A DNA stretch of 64,000 nt from Mesostigma viride (Eukaryota > Streptophyta > Mesostigmatophyceae > Mesostigmatales > Mesostigmataceae), in the NCBI GenBank assembly GCA_009746045.1, contig RPFO01000188.1:276501-340500 (forward strand). Direction: 5' to 3'. A model generated the notes under the pieces. It made no database searches. It saw only the letters and a program-made list of their open reading frames with translations, and was not told the origin of the DNA. The position numbers and the translations under genes are program-made. Shown piece after piece: positions 34,601 to 44,772 of the stretch; positions within the stretch are counted from its first letter, which is position 1, and every line of letters begins with the position of its first letter.

Positions 34601-37506
34601 TGCATCTAATTCTCACAGTAAGAACCATAATGCATCGCCCTCCCCCAGCCGCAGCGCATTGTAGATGGTGTTGCCCACCACCTGGCAATCAATTTTAGTG
34701 AGTGATGTAGTGTATTGGAGTTTTACTTGTTGTTGTGGTCGGCATTACAGAGGGTGTCACTGTTAGATACGGGGGGGTCGAGCCGTGTCGCCCACCACCT
34801 GGCAGTCCATTCTAGAGAGTAGCCATAGCGGACGTGGCAGAGGGTGTCACTGTTAGATACGGGGAGGTCAAGCCGTGTCGCCCACCACCTGGCAGTCCAT
34901 TCTAGAGAGTAGCCATAGAGGACGTGGCAGAGGGTGTCACTGTTGGATACGGGGAGGTCAAGCCGTGTCGCCCACCACCTGGCAGTCCATTCTAGAGAGT
35001 AGCCAAAGCGGACGTGGCAGAGGGTGTCACTGTTAGATACGGGGAGGTCAAGCCGTGTCGCCCACCGCCTGGCAGTCCATTCTAGAGAGTAGCCATAGAG
35101 GACGTGGCAGAGGGTGCCACTGTTAGATACGGGGAGGTCAAGCCGTGTCGCCCACCACCTGATGGTCATAAGAATTGTAGCGGTCATATATAATGGTATC
35201 GATACACCACTATCGATACTGTGACTGGTGTAGCGGTCATATATAATAGTATCCATACACCACTATCGATACTATGAATGGTGTAGTGGTCATGATAGTC
35301 AGTGTTGGGCGCTATAGACGAGTGTCACAGTTTGATAAGGAGGTCAGTGTCCTATCAGCAAACAGATAGGACTCTTGTTGCAATTACCCCTCTTCATACC
35401 GAGGCGAACTGTCACCCAGCATAACCGGGTACATGTGGGGTTGGTGATGCCATGGGTTGGGTTGGGGTGTGGGTAGGGGGAGGAGAGGGGGGACAGTGTG
35501 GTCGCGGCAAGCAGTCAGAGGCAGCTGCCGTTGAAAAGGTCAAGACAGAAACATACATTGATTGCTGAAAAGATTTCGTTCTTGCCGATTAGGGCACACC
35601 ACTTCCGATACCAAGAATCGTGTCTCATTCGGTGCGCTATAGGTTTATATTATTGCCAACTGTCAAGTAAGGCGTGCCGTGCATCTTGCAACATACGGGG
35701 TGCTATACATATTTCTTAATTATAAAGCATGCTCTCAGACCATCTCACCTTGCCGAAAATGGTGTGCTTCTTATCCAGCCAGTCGGTCTTGTCGAGCGTG
35801 ATGAAGAACTGGCTCTTGTTCGCGTTGGCGGTGCCATCGTTCGCACACGCCACGATGCCGCGGTGGCTGAACCGCAGCCGCGAGTGGAACTCATCCGGGT
35901 AGGGATCTCCGTAGATGGACTCGCCGCCTGGGTGTGGGTGGATTCCAGAGAGTGGGGGGGAGGGGCAAAGAGAGAGAAAGTAGCAAGGCAAGGGAAAGAA
36001 TTGGTGAGGTTAGGATAGAGGTAAGGGTCGCCGTAGATGGACTCACAGCCTAGATGCGATTGAGCGTGCGTGCCATTCGAATAGGAAGGGGGAAATGACG
36101 GAAAGGAGGGGTGAAAGGGGAGGTGCAGGTGTAAGTAATTAGTGCGAGTACACCCGCCGCGACCCATCTGCCCTACATCGACTTCCTCCGCTGGGTGGGA
36201 GCATGTTGAAGTGAGCGGGGGCACCGAGAGAGAATGGAGGAGCATGAAGGGAAGTGCGGGGGTGGTTAGAGGTGTGGTTCGCCATAGATTCGCACGGCAG
36301 AAGGCAAAGGGGCAGTATGGAAAGAGAAGGGCAAAAGGAATTGCGATTACGATTACAGGTCGCCGTATGTTTGTGTGTGTGCATGTGTGTGCACGTGCGT
36401 GTGTGCGCGTGTGTGCGCGTGTGTGTGCGTGCATGCGTGCGTGCATGTGTGCGTGCCTGCGTGCGTGCCTGTGTGCGTGTGGTTGTTTGGGTGTGTGTGC
36501 GTGCGTGTGTGTGCGGTCACTAATGTATAATATTGTGTGTGTGCATGAATGTGTGTTCCAGAAAGAAAGCAAAGAAGGAAGGTGCAAGGGCGATTAGAAA
36601 TGGGGGTTGCTGTACGTGAACTTGCCGCCTGGGTGGGCGTCCCAGGGAGCGGGGAACAGGAAAGGAGGAAAGGAAGGGGAGGGAATGTAGAGGAATGCGA
36701 TTGAGAGGGGAGGAGAAATACACAGGAATAAAGGATAATAAGCAATACACAGGAATAAAGGATAATAGTAGAATATATCATCTGTTGACGCTGTGGCGAC
36801 GACAGTGGTGATCGTGTAAAACTGCGACGTAGGTTGGGGAGCCCCTGAAAGGATAAACTTAAAATAGATACAACTTAGCGTCTGCAGATGACGTCCCTGA
36901 CAAATGCAGAGGCTATCAAGGATGCATGGTACGATCGTGCATGTCCACGCGTCTGCTGAACATGGAGACACGCGTAGATATAAACATATGCGTAGATATA
37001 CGAATACACGAATACGCGCTCAATCTCAGCGTAAACCTGGAGAATACACGCAGGGATCAGCGGGAGCGGCATCCCCACCCCACACCCGTGAGATGATGCG
37101 TCGTCACACGCGGTACAAGATGGCATGTTCTCTAGCAGCATAGGACGTGTCCCCCAAGGCTGTCCTTTGCAGTATTGAGAAGACAACGACAAGAAGGCAA
37201 GGCATTGCCTCACTGGAAAGGTGCGAAGTGAAGTATGTGCTGGATTGCACACAAGGTACACGGAGACAAGCATTTATGTTCCGCACCTGTGCCGGTCCCG
37301 GTTCTATCGCCTCCCTGGACCATGAAGCCCGGAATTAGCCGGTGAAAAATGGTGTTGTCATAGTACCCATCTAGGCACAACTGGATGAAATTACGACAGG
37401 CTTTAGGCGCCTCCTTTGCCCAAAGCTCGATGTCCAGGTCACCAACGGTCGTGGTCAGCACAACCTTGCCTTTGGTTGGGGGCTCTATCACGTAGACGTT
37501 CGACAT
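25042..37506 (-). CDS. CWC27: CWC27, spliceosome-associated cyclophilin-type protein
   Basis: Ten exons on the minus strand: 37506-37287, 35927-35749, 34443-34345, 33778-33663, 31890-31746, 30050-29567, 28791-28701, 28068-27804, 26676-26512 and 25188-25042 (stop). All phases agree and give 636 residues; the human protein has about 470. The N-terminus [20 protein letters not shown] and [20 protein letters not shown] starts a cyclophilin domain (about residues 1-185) with [14 protein letters not shown] and [20 protein letters not shown]. After it come [23 protein letters not shown] and [11 protein letters not shown], all CWC27 signatures, then a Gly/Asp-rich linker, a poly-Asp run and a C-terminus with [19 protein letters not shown]. 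The family joins the spliceosome at Bact together with CWC22. The tryptophan of the active site (W in DWLDKKH), which is replaced in the human protein, is present here, so isomerase activity is possible (inference). Confidence 0.95.
25160..25412 (-). repeat. Exon 10 acceptor of CWC27 in three copies
   Basis: The edge catggaatcctgcatgggca (25180-25199; exon starts at 25188 on the minus strand) is repeated as cacggaatcctgcatgtgca (about 25298) and catgaaatcctgcacgtgca (about 25384). All three carry the minus-strand cag acceptor and the first exon bases GATTCC or GATTTC. Confidence 0.85.
25620..26052. repeat. 52-bp minisatellite, about eight copies, last CWC27 intron
   Basis: The unit is ctgctgttctagaatagcct, cgcacagcagccctgtttca, agtggcagtatt. 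Copies are practically identical, which points to recent amplification or ongoing homogenisation. The unit contains a short inverted repeat (tgctgt...acagca). Confidence 0.95.
27230..27810. repeat. 49-bp minisatellite beside the CWC27 exon 8 donor
   Basis: About seven units of ctcgtgccagcagcagtgcc, acacagtgcttccatctgcc, acccaccac. The block directly next to exon 8 (donor plus-strand position 27803, accaccc) is part of the repeat. Fragments of the exon edge (cacccaccgccttctgcc) recur at about 27236 and 27293. Because 49 is not a multiple of three, long spurious frames cycle through the array. Confidence 0.9.
28475..28700. repeat. (AGGCAC/AGGCGC)n hexanucleotide array
   Basis: The hexamer aggcac interchanges with aggcgc over about 200 bp and directly borders the donor of CWC27 exon 7 (exon ends at 28701 on the minus strand; donor gtgtgtgt). 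Confidence 0.93.
28905..29078. repeat. 54-bp repeat, three copies
   Basis: The unit is agacagagatattccccaat, taaagatatctgtctaagaa, attagatagactaa. It lies in the intron between CWC27 exons 6 and 7. Confidence 0.92.
30051..30420. repeat. 48-bp minisatellite beside the CWC27 exon 6 acceptor
   Basis: About eight units of ggcagtgggtaatacacagc, a..ttatttgttgtttgtg, aggcgggt. The first begins within 12 bases of the acceptor (30051), so the branch and pyrimidine region of this intron lies inside the array. Two subtypes occur: cgagtatttgttgtttgtga on the exon side and aaggttatttcttattagta on the far side. Confidence 0.92.
30704..31318. repeat. Two joined hexanucleotide arrays, (GGGATA)n then (GGGCGA)n
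   Basis: About 26 GGGATA units (30704-30861) switch at once to about 76 GGGCGA units (30862-31318). There are only a few point variants (two cgagcg steps near 31010-31020). The G-rich strand is the plus strand, which is the template strand for CWC27. Confidence 0.95.
31500..31765 (-). repeat. Scattered copies of the CWC27 exon 5 donor
   Basis: The true edge reads ttacctggtccatgggcgtg on the plus strand (31743-31762; donor after CATGGACCAG). Related strings cacctggtccatgggcatgc (about 31503), ggtccatggctgc (31619), cgtccatggggatgcc (31648) and cctggtccatgggcg (31709) recur downstream in the intron, some with an intact GT. Confidence 0.7.
32107..32240. repeat. Short tandem repeat (GGGCACAAAA)n
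   Basis: About twelve units of gggcacaaaa or ggcacaaaa. The motif also appears next to the exon 5 acceptor at 31945-31955. Confidence 0.9.
32450..32960. repeat. (TGATG)n pentanucleotide array, about 90 units
   Basis: Almost pure tgatg from about 32486 to 32935, with two single-base variants (32676, 32766). It grades into tgtat and taatg variants at both ends. The reverse strand reads as ITSHH repeats, which are an artefact. Confidence 0.97.
33078..33415. repeat. Polypyrimidine CCCCT/CCCTCT array
   Basis: The plus strand is nearly all C and T for about 340 bp, with a C-rich left half and a CCCTCT right half. It lies in the CWC27 intron between exons 4 and 5, so the transcript is AGGGG-rich. 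Confidence 0.95.
33515..33690 (-). repeat. CWC27 exon 4 donor duplicated
   Basis: The lysine-rich exon 4 end (plus-strand acttcttcttcttcctcttc at 33661-33680) has a copy at about 33524-33543 (acttcttcctcttcttcttc). The downstream copy has the better donor (gtgagt) and the upstream one gtgggt. Only the upstream site is used in my model, because it gives the phase required by exon 5. Confidence 0.7.
34385..35170 (-). repeat. Repeated CWC27 exon 3 start with acceptor
   Basis: Exon 3 begins at 34443 (minus-strand ttgcaag|GTGGTGGGCGACACC). Two further copies, about 116 bp apart, include the exon start, acceptor and intron (34500-34685). A related ~90-bp array (34766-35165, five units) keeps gccag|GTGGTGGGCGACACG. 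This gives about eight acceptor copies in a row upstream of the real exon in transcript order. Confidence 0.92.
35890..36060 (-). repeat. CWC27 exon 2 acceptor duplicated
   Basis: The exon 2 start (plus strand ctccgtagatggactcgccg ending at acceptor 35928) recurs at 36028-36052 as cgccgtagatggactcacag. A weaker copy with ttgccgcctgggtggg lies at 36622. The second copy retains a cag-like acceptor context. Confidence 0.75.
36365..36530. repeat. GTGCGT/GTGTGC microsatellite
   Basis: An irregular GT/GC dinucleotide tract in the first CWC27 intron. It starts directly after a copy of gtcgccgtatg, resembling the exon 2 edge. Confidence 0.9.
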
Positions 37507-38411
37507 TTTTCAGGAAATCGGCAACCGTGGCCGTGGAGTGAGGAAGACTGCCAGCCCGCGACAACTGAACACGATACAAGAAGAAAATTACCTGTTATGT
37601 GCAAAACCTTCCGTGCTAAACAAATGAGTTAAATCCATCTAAAAAAATGCCTGTAATACGCCGCAAACCCCAGATGCGATGTAAGAATGTGGGTAAGCCT
37701 AAAAGATTGCTTGGAATGTTATGGCTTGATTACTGTCACAACCCCGCCTCACGCTCACCGGCTCACGGTTGTTAATGTTTATTACTCATGCCTGACTCAT
37801 GCTCTTCATTAAATTGATGTAGGCCAAAATCCTGGCATAACAACGCGTCAACGGCTCCACAGTCAACGCCCTTGCCGGTGTACAAGAATCCCGATTAGCG
37901 AAATCCCGATTTTGCATGCAGACCCTGCAAGACCTTGATCAGACCACAATCATATGAGCGCTCAATAGAACATGTAATTCATGGGCCATGGCTGTCTTAA
38001 ACTCTTGATGAGTGCAGCTGGCAGTGATACATGCAATAGTTACTGTCGACTTGCACGCTTTTTGGCGGAAAATTTTCTCTGCCAGGAGTTCCTGCTGCAC
38101 TGGCGCCAATAATTGCATCCTGCTGCACTCGCGCCGCGCCATGCCACGCCGGACTTCTGTATCTGACTTCTGTATCTGTCCCGCGCGGTCTAGAGGTGAC
38201 CCTCGGGCGTCCTGGGCCGTCAAACTGAACGACACGAAGGCTACCCTGGGTTTTGGGACTTCCTGCCATTCCAGCAGCTGTCGTTTGAACCAAGGTGCGT
38301 GGCAACTCGCAACTATGGCGGGAGATAAATTAATTTCTTGGCAGCACTGCAGCGAGAGCGTAGAACACAGCAACGTTTCGGGCATGTCTTCGAGTTTTCT
38401 TCTCCTTCCCA
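37507..38411. promoter_or_regulatory. Divergent intergenic region between CWC27 and NSE4
   Basis: The start codons of CWC27 (minus, 37506) and NSE4 (plus, 38412) face away from each other across about 905 bp, so the region should hold both promoters. I see no clear TATA box or other defined element, and part of it could be 5' UTR. Confidence 0.5.
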
Positions 38412-39343
38412 ATGGCTCCCCGTAACGTGCTTGTACAAGAAAAGGAGAATATCATGGAGGGAGATGCTCAGATTGTCGAAGAAGGGCGGAAAATTCGGCG
38501 ACATTACCACGATCTGAAACGAAAATGGGAGGGTGCGTCCGGATTGCCACGTAAATGGTTTTTCTCAGCTAGCTAATGGAAAATGCGATGTGTTGGAATG
38601 ATGCACTTTTTCTCGGAGTCTAATGATTTTCCATTTGGTCTGACCTGTTTGTTGCAGACAAAAAAGCGAAGGCAACAACAGCAGATCCGCAGGCGTTCAC
38701 GGAGGCGTTAAAAGACGCCAATCAAACGCTTCAAAATGGTGCGTATCGACGCAATGCACCTGCAAGTTGCAAGTAATGTTGGTTAATCGGCCCGACATCC
38801 AACAATCTGGTGGCTAACAGTCGCATCTGTCCTTTCGCGCATATGAATTCATGTCCGCAGTTACGAGGACCCGCGAGCAGGCTTTGGACGTAACGTTTTT
38901 CAGAGATCTTACCGAGTATGGCGTGGAATTCTCGAAACAACTCGCCCCTGGGACGGCCACGCTCGATCCGAGCGTCTTTTTGAGAGCTATCATCGCCAAG
39001 TATCCCGGGCCTGGCGGTTTTGTGAACTGGGAGGCTTTCGGTGCCGCGTGCTCCTGCCAACTGAAGACGGCACCCAGCTTTGACTGCATGTAATTTGCGT
39101 CGCAGTCGCTCAGACTTGGCCTTTTGAAGCATTCCTTTCTGCTTTGACAAAAGGTCAAACCTTTTTCGGACACATTCAAATCGGATGCAGCTTCCAAACT
39201 TGTGATAACCGATGTGCGTGCATGCGTTCGTGCGTATGTGTGTGCGTGGGTGCGTGAGTGCGTGAGTGCGTGAGTGCGTGAGAGCGTGAGTGCGTGCGTG
39301 TGTGCGTGCATGCGTGCGTGCGTGCGAGCGTGCGAGCGTGCGA

Positions 39344-39402
<59 letters not shown>

Positions 39403-39428
39403 TGTGTGCGTGCGTGCGTGCGTGCGTG

Positions 39429-39492
<64 letters not shown>

Positions 39493-42400
39493 TTCTTGCA
39501 TGTGAGTGTGTGTGCAGTGCTACATGTAATAATCTGTGTGTTTGTGTAATAATAACCTGTGTGCATGCATGCCCTATGACCTTGCGCGCCCTATGACCTG
39601 TGCGCGCCCAAACAGGCTGGGGCCCCTGGCCTCGGAGCCAAAGCGGAGGGCCGTGGGGGGGCCGCGCTTCAAGCACGTGCTGCCAGGTGTCACCACCGCA
39701 CCTGAGAAGGTGAGGAGACGAAATCCGGTTGAACACTTGACCCTTTTCTGTCCTTGGGCTGCATCTCTCCTAGCAATCTCTCTCGCTCTCGCGCGCGCGC
39801 GCCCTCCTTCCCTCCTTCCTCCCTCCCTCCCTCCCTCCCTCCCTCCCTCCCTCCCTCCCTCCCTCCCTCCCTCCCTCCCTCCCTCCCTCCCTCCCTCCCT
39901 CCCTCCCTCCCTCCTCCCTCCCTCCCTCCCTCCCTCCCTCCCTCCCTCCCTCCCTCCCTCCCTCCTCCCTCCCTCCCTCCCTCCCTCCCTCCTCCCTCCC
40001 TCCCTCCCTCCCTCCCTCCCTCCCTCCCTCCCTCCCTCCCTCCCTCCTCCCTCCCTCCCTCCCTCCCTCCCTCCCTCCCTCCCTCCCTCCCTCCCTCCCT
40101 CCCTCCCTCCCTCCCTCCCTCCCTCCTCCCTCCCTCCCTCCCTCCCTCCTCCCTCCCTCCTCCCTCCCTCCCTCCCTCCCTCCTGCCCGCCCTCCGCCCT
40201 CCCTCCCGCCCTCCCGCCCTCCCGCCCGCCCGCCTCCCGCCCGCCCTCCCGCCCGCCCTCCGCCCGCCCGCCCCCTCCGCCCGCCCGCCCTCCCTCCCTC
40301 CCTCCCTCCCTCCCTCCCTCCCTCCCTCCCTCCCTCCCTCCCTCCCTCCCTCCCTCCCTCCTCCCTCCCTCCCTCCCTCCCTCCCTCCCTCCCTCCCTCC
40401 CTCCCTCCCTCCCTCCCTCCCTCCTCCCTCCCTCCCTCCCTCCCTCCCTCCCTCCCTCCCTCCCTCCCTCCCTCCGCCGCCCGCCCGCCCGCCCCCGCCC
40501 GCCCGCCCGCCCGCCCTCCCTCTGTCTCTCACACACACAGAGGCAGAACCGCTTTGAATTCCTATTATAAATCTCCTAGTGGATCGCGCTCTCTCCTAGT
40601 GGCCCCCCCTTTCTCACAGTGGCCCCTCTCTCTCTAGTAAACCCTCTGTGTGATCCCTTCTCTTGCTTTAATAAACCCCTTCTCCCCCTTCTCTATTTTT
40701 GTATCTATCCGCCTCTCTCTTGGTTAACCCTTTCAAGAGCCTTTTCAAACTGGCTCCTTGTATCTCGCTTCATGACACTCCTCACTCTTAGTTCACCCCT
40801 TCTCTCGCAGTGAGCCCTTTCTTCTTGACTACCCCTGCTTTCTTTTGATGATCCTTTAAAAGCTAAGCTGTTCGTTTTCTCTCCAGCACTTGTGTGGGAA
40901 GGCCAGGGCCTGGGGGAGAGGGGTGACGCGTGTTAGCTGCTGCTAGCGCCCTTGTGCATGTTTCTCCTACGCACAACAACGGGAAGGAGCAACCAGACAC
41001 CGTACCAGATCAGGATAGAATGACGGTGACAGTCGACAGCCTACCAAGGGGCACTCGACAGAGATTCGTAGAGAACAAACCCGACAGTCCTTATGCACGC
41101 ACGCATGCACCCCATGCCGTCCCCTTTCCGTTCCTGCGGCCCTCTCACTCCCTCTCGCCATCCCACTGTCATCGCGAGTCTCCACACGCAGGCTCGCATC
41201 GCACCCCCTCTTGCCATCCTCTTCTCGTTCTTCCCATTCATGCATGCACGACCCAATGCATGCGTGACCCAAGCACGATGATTTCACCCAAACGGGCCAT
41301 CGTTTTCATGATTGCCCGCTTGTGGCCAAGTGCTCAATCTCCGCCCAATCCACCTGTTGACTTGCCAAATCACACCCCCAGTCATGCTTCCATCTTCGCT
41401 GAATGTTTGCCCAATGTGTGCTCATTCTTCAACCCGCCATTTGCCTCATGATCCGACCACTATGTGCCCCATCGTTCGACCACGCGGATGCCCAATCATC
41501 TGCCTTGCCTTTGACCTGTCTTCGCCCACTCTTCACCCGAATCCGCCCTCCATCTCCACCCCACTCGTCTGCCCACTATTCCGTCCGCTCGGGTCGCGCC
41601 AGGTGGACAACACGGTGGAGACCAAGGTCACACAGACTGACCGCAACATCCAGGAGATGGCCGCGGTCCTCTCCAACGCCAAGAAGGCCGCGGCGGCGGC
41701 GGCAGCAAACAATCACGCCGGCAGCAGCAGCGCCGCCGCCAGCCGGGGCGTACCTGTGGCAGACCTGGTGACGTCGCGAGGATCATTTGCGGAGACGGTG
41801 GAAAATGTGTTCGCGCTTGCTTTTCTGGTCAACATGGGGCGGGCGGCGGTGGCGCCGGACGAGGGGCAGGACGCATTCGTGGCGGGTGCGTCCGTGTCAC
41901 AATACTAGGAGAATAGGAATAGGAATAGGAATAGGAATAGGAATATAATGAATGAAGAATACTAGGAGAATAGGAACACGAATATAATGGTTATGTTCGC
42001 CTCGGTGTGGCGGATGAGGGGCAGGACGCGTTCGTGGCAGTTGTGTGTGCAGCGGGTGCCTTGTATACCTGGGAGCATTCTAACACAAAGATGCGTGTGT
42101 GTGTCTGGTGCAAGGGCTCCGTCATCACTGGGCTGTGTAGTTTTTATCTTGGTTCTTTTTTTAGTTCGTGTCCTGGTAAATCACCAGTCCCCCCCTGTTC
42201 TCGCTACGATTGGCACCCCCTGCATGCCCAGAGCTGCGCAAGCCACCGGGCGTTGTTTTGGTCCTTGTTGCGGTTCTATTATAGGCATTACGCTCTACTA
42301 CTCTCGCTGCATCGGCCCTCTCGTGTACCTCGCGTGTTTTCTTATCGTAGTCATCATGTTCTGTTACTCTCGCTGCATCAGCCCTCTTGTATATCTTGCA

Positions 42401-43370
42401 TCGGTGTGTTTTGCCTCCAGAGCTGCGTAAGCCCCCCCCCCAGGGCCCGCAGGTGGAGCGCTGCGAGTGCGTCGTGCGGCTGGACATGCGCACGTGGCAG
42501 GTGCGCATGGGGCGGAGGGTGTATGGGATTTTTAGGGGGGGTGGGGGAAGGGCTGGTGCTTAAAGTAGAGGGCGGGTGCTGTGCGGCTGGACATGCACAG
42601 GTGGCGGGTGCTTGGGGGTCTGAACGAGGGGGGATCGCCGTGGATTTATCTATATTTAGCCCTTAATTGAATGTTTAATGTCTTAACGCGGTTACCTAGT
42701 CTCCAATGTATCGTGACCGTGTTATGCTGGCTTGTCACAGCATCTGCCGTAGCACCCCAACTATTTTTACCCACTGCCTGTGCTATCCGGTATCGTAGCA
42801 TTTACCTAGATCCGCAATCTCCGTATACTATTCAGCCATCTATACCATGGCCAACGGTCACTACAGCCCCCTGTACTAGCCTCCTTAAATACAATACATA
42901 TGCGCTGGTTGTCTCCTTGACATAGCTTGTGCTTTCTAGGCAATTTTACGAATATGATATCAATTCTAAACCAGCACTCATACCCAGTACTGGTTTGCCA
43001 CTAAAGCATGCAATTCATACTGCACGAAAAACGACCGAAATATGCTGAAATAGTGGTAAATATTATTACAAGCTTAACATTTTTACTCCCCATAGACACT
43101 ACTCAGGTTGTAGCATCGTACATTTGTTGGCTTTTGCTATCGAACGGCGTCGCTGGCACCTGAAAGGCATCAACTAGCATCGGAGTGGTCAAGATACCGT
43201 GTAATGTTCCTGTTTCCACTTTGTGCTTCCGTGTTGTCTCCCTGCCTCTCCCTGTCCGCCTGGTTTCCCTGTCTATCCCGGTCCATGGGCCCCTGCAGGA
43301 GATGCAACAAATCTCTACCAAGCAATGCATGGCACCCCGGGAAAAGAAGGCCCGCGGTAGCAAGGAGTGA
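38412..43370 (+). CDS. NSE4: NSE4, kleisin subunit of the SMC5/6 complex
   Basis: Seven exons: 38412-38532, 38658-38738, 38861-39089, 39616-39709, 41603-41885, 42421-42500 and 43299-43370 (TGA). Phases are consistent and give 319 residues. Seen: an N-terminal helix HYHDLKRKW, the segment [20 protein letters not shown] that fits the NSE4 N-terminal kleisin helix, the sequence [14 protein letters not shown] then [15 protein letters not shown], and the C-terminal winged-helix hallmark [20 protein letters not shown]; plant NSE4 has a near-identical SFAQTVENLFALSFLV type motif. Family knowledge: NSE4 bridges the SMC5 and SMC6 heads with NSE1 and NSE3 in DNA repair. The last two exons are less certain; without the last splice the protein would end at TAA 42561-42563. 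Confidence 0.92.
39195..39510. repeat. (TGCG)n microsatellite, NSE4 intron 3
   Basis: A tract of tgcgtgcg with gtgag and gcgag variants on its left side, about 300 bp, between exons 3 and 4. Confidence 0.95.
39795..40525. repeat. (CCCT)n microsatellite, NSE4 intron 4
   Basis: About 700 bp of CCCT units with regular CCT slips and a CCCG-rich block in the middle (40190-40280) and at the right end (40475-40515). It lies in the 1.9-kb intron before exon 5; nothing else is seen in that intron. Confidence 0.96.
41848..42050 (+). repeat. NSE4 exon 5 end duplicated
   Basis: The exon 5 tail gacgaggggcaggacgcatt (donor at 41886) recurs at about 42013-42032 as gatgaggggcaggacgcgtt. The copies are separated by a (GGAATA)n run. 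The second copy has lost the exact donor position. Confidence 0.85.
42222..42620 (+). repeat. Both edges of NSE4 exon 6 duplicated outward
   Basis: Exon 6 starts after cctccag at 42421 with AGCTGCGTAAGCC; a copy, cccagagctgcgcaagccac, lies upstream at about 42224-42243. Its end gtgcggctggacatgcgcac (donor at 42501) is copied downstream at about 42576 as gtgcggctggacatgcacag. A ~78-bp duplication (tctcgctgcatc.gccctct) lies between the upstream copy and the exon. Confidence 0.8.
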
Positions 43371-44772
43371 GCCGCGGTTTCAAGCGACGACTCGCTGCAA
43401 AACGATCACCCACCGTGGTTTCATAGAGAAGATTTGCTTTAAACTCTTCCACACGATGGCGCCGGCTGGGCCACAGAGATGACACCTGAAGGCTTGGTGT
43501 GGGTTGGGTACTATCTCACCCGGCATTGCTTTTACAGCGGGTTCCTACAGCTGCATACGTAGTGTTGACCACTTACAGCATGATCGGAGTAGGACAATCA
43601 CCCTGGTTGGCTCTCGCCCTGCGGCCACGTGCCCCGGCCGCAAACGCCTGCAGCTCCACTGCATGGGGGCACGTGGAGGGAGGTCGGCACCTTGTCGCGG
43701 CTAGAGCGACGATTTCCCATTCCTGCCGGCATGACAATTCCAAGGCTTTACCTCTGGGGAAACCGCAGCATGTGTCACTGGCCATCGGCAGGGTGCGCGT
43801 GCAGCATTAGAGTGAACTACCTACGCATGACATCAGAGTGACCGCATGGCACGGGAATCACGGTACGGCCAGTGGCCAAGGGAGTACAGCACCAAGGGGA
43901 GTCAAGGCCGCAGGAACCCCAGATGAGCCTAATCGTGGCTCCTCCTATGCTAGTACCCCAGCTGGTGCTGTACCATATCAGTTGCCTCGGTGCTGGGGGC
44001 TTGGCTTATCGGTTGCCTCGGTGCTGGGGGGTGGGTTGACCTCACTTTCTTGACAGCTCCTCCTGGATCCCGATAGGCCGCACGATCTGACTACCATAAG
44101 CCCCACTATGGTGGGGTTCGGGATGGTCCATGCGTGGGCTGTCATGAAGTGGTGCCTCCAGGATTAATTAATAGCACGCGACTGCAGATAGGATAGTGCC
44201 AGTGGGACGGTGCCTTCGCTTGGATAGTCCTAGGTTTGGCAGTCGACTACTTAAAAACAGCAGTGCCCTTGGCCTCTGTCCAGCATGCGCCTGCTTACAA
44301 GGTTCGAGAGCTTTTTGGAGACTTGAGCGAGAGGGCAAGCAGGCCACCTATGGCTTAATGTATAATGCCACAGGTGAGTCCCAGATATTCATACCTGATA
44401 TTTGTTCGTCCGGATACTTAACATTCGTCCAATAGGGGGTGCACGCGATACCTGCGTTGCCATTGCCCGTGCCAGCGAGTAGCAAGTGCGCTTTGCTTGC
44501 TCTAATTAGACCGGCCTTCTTGCCCTGGAGCACCCTCCCTGGAGCGAGTCACGCGCCACACACATGCATTTGCCTGCTCCAATGTGCCCTGCTCAATGTC
44601 TCCGTCGGAGCCAGTCAGCTCGTTTCCAGCTGTGCCCCCAATGCTGTGCAGATATGTCCTTTTGTAGTCCTGGAGGCCATTAGCAAGGCATTAAATTATA
44701 TTATACTACTATTATATTACATTGAAAAATTAAATTATAACATGCCATGTTATAATTTAATTTACATACTGA
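43371..44772. other. Intergenic, no gene seen
   Basis: No convincing coding region. At about 44163, ggattaattaatagcacgcg may be a worn copy of the LINE tail and hairpin. A tandem duplication (ggttgcctcggtgctggggg) lies near 43980-44030. Confidence 0.5.

Noticed and set aside
39536-40570. 344-codon LPPS repeat frame
   Set aside because: Translation of the CCCT array. Only 39616-39709 in this region is a real exon (NSE4 exon 4, read in another frame).
42501-42563. NSE4 ending by read-through of the exon 6 donor
   Set aside because: It would add a Gly/Arg-rich tail; splicing to 43299 gives a compact, charged C-terminus in phase. Kept as an alternative in the gene entry.
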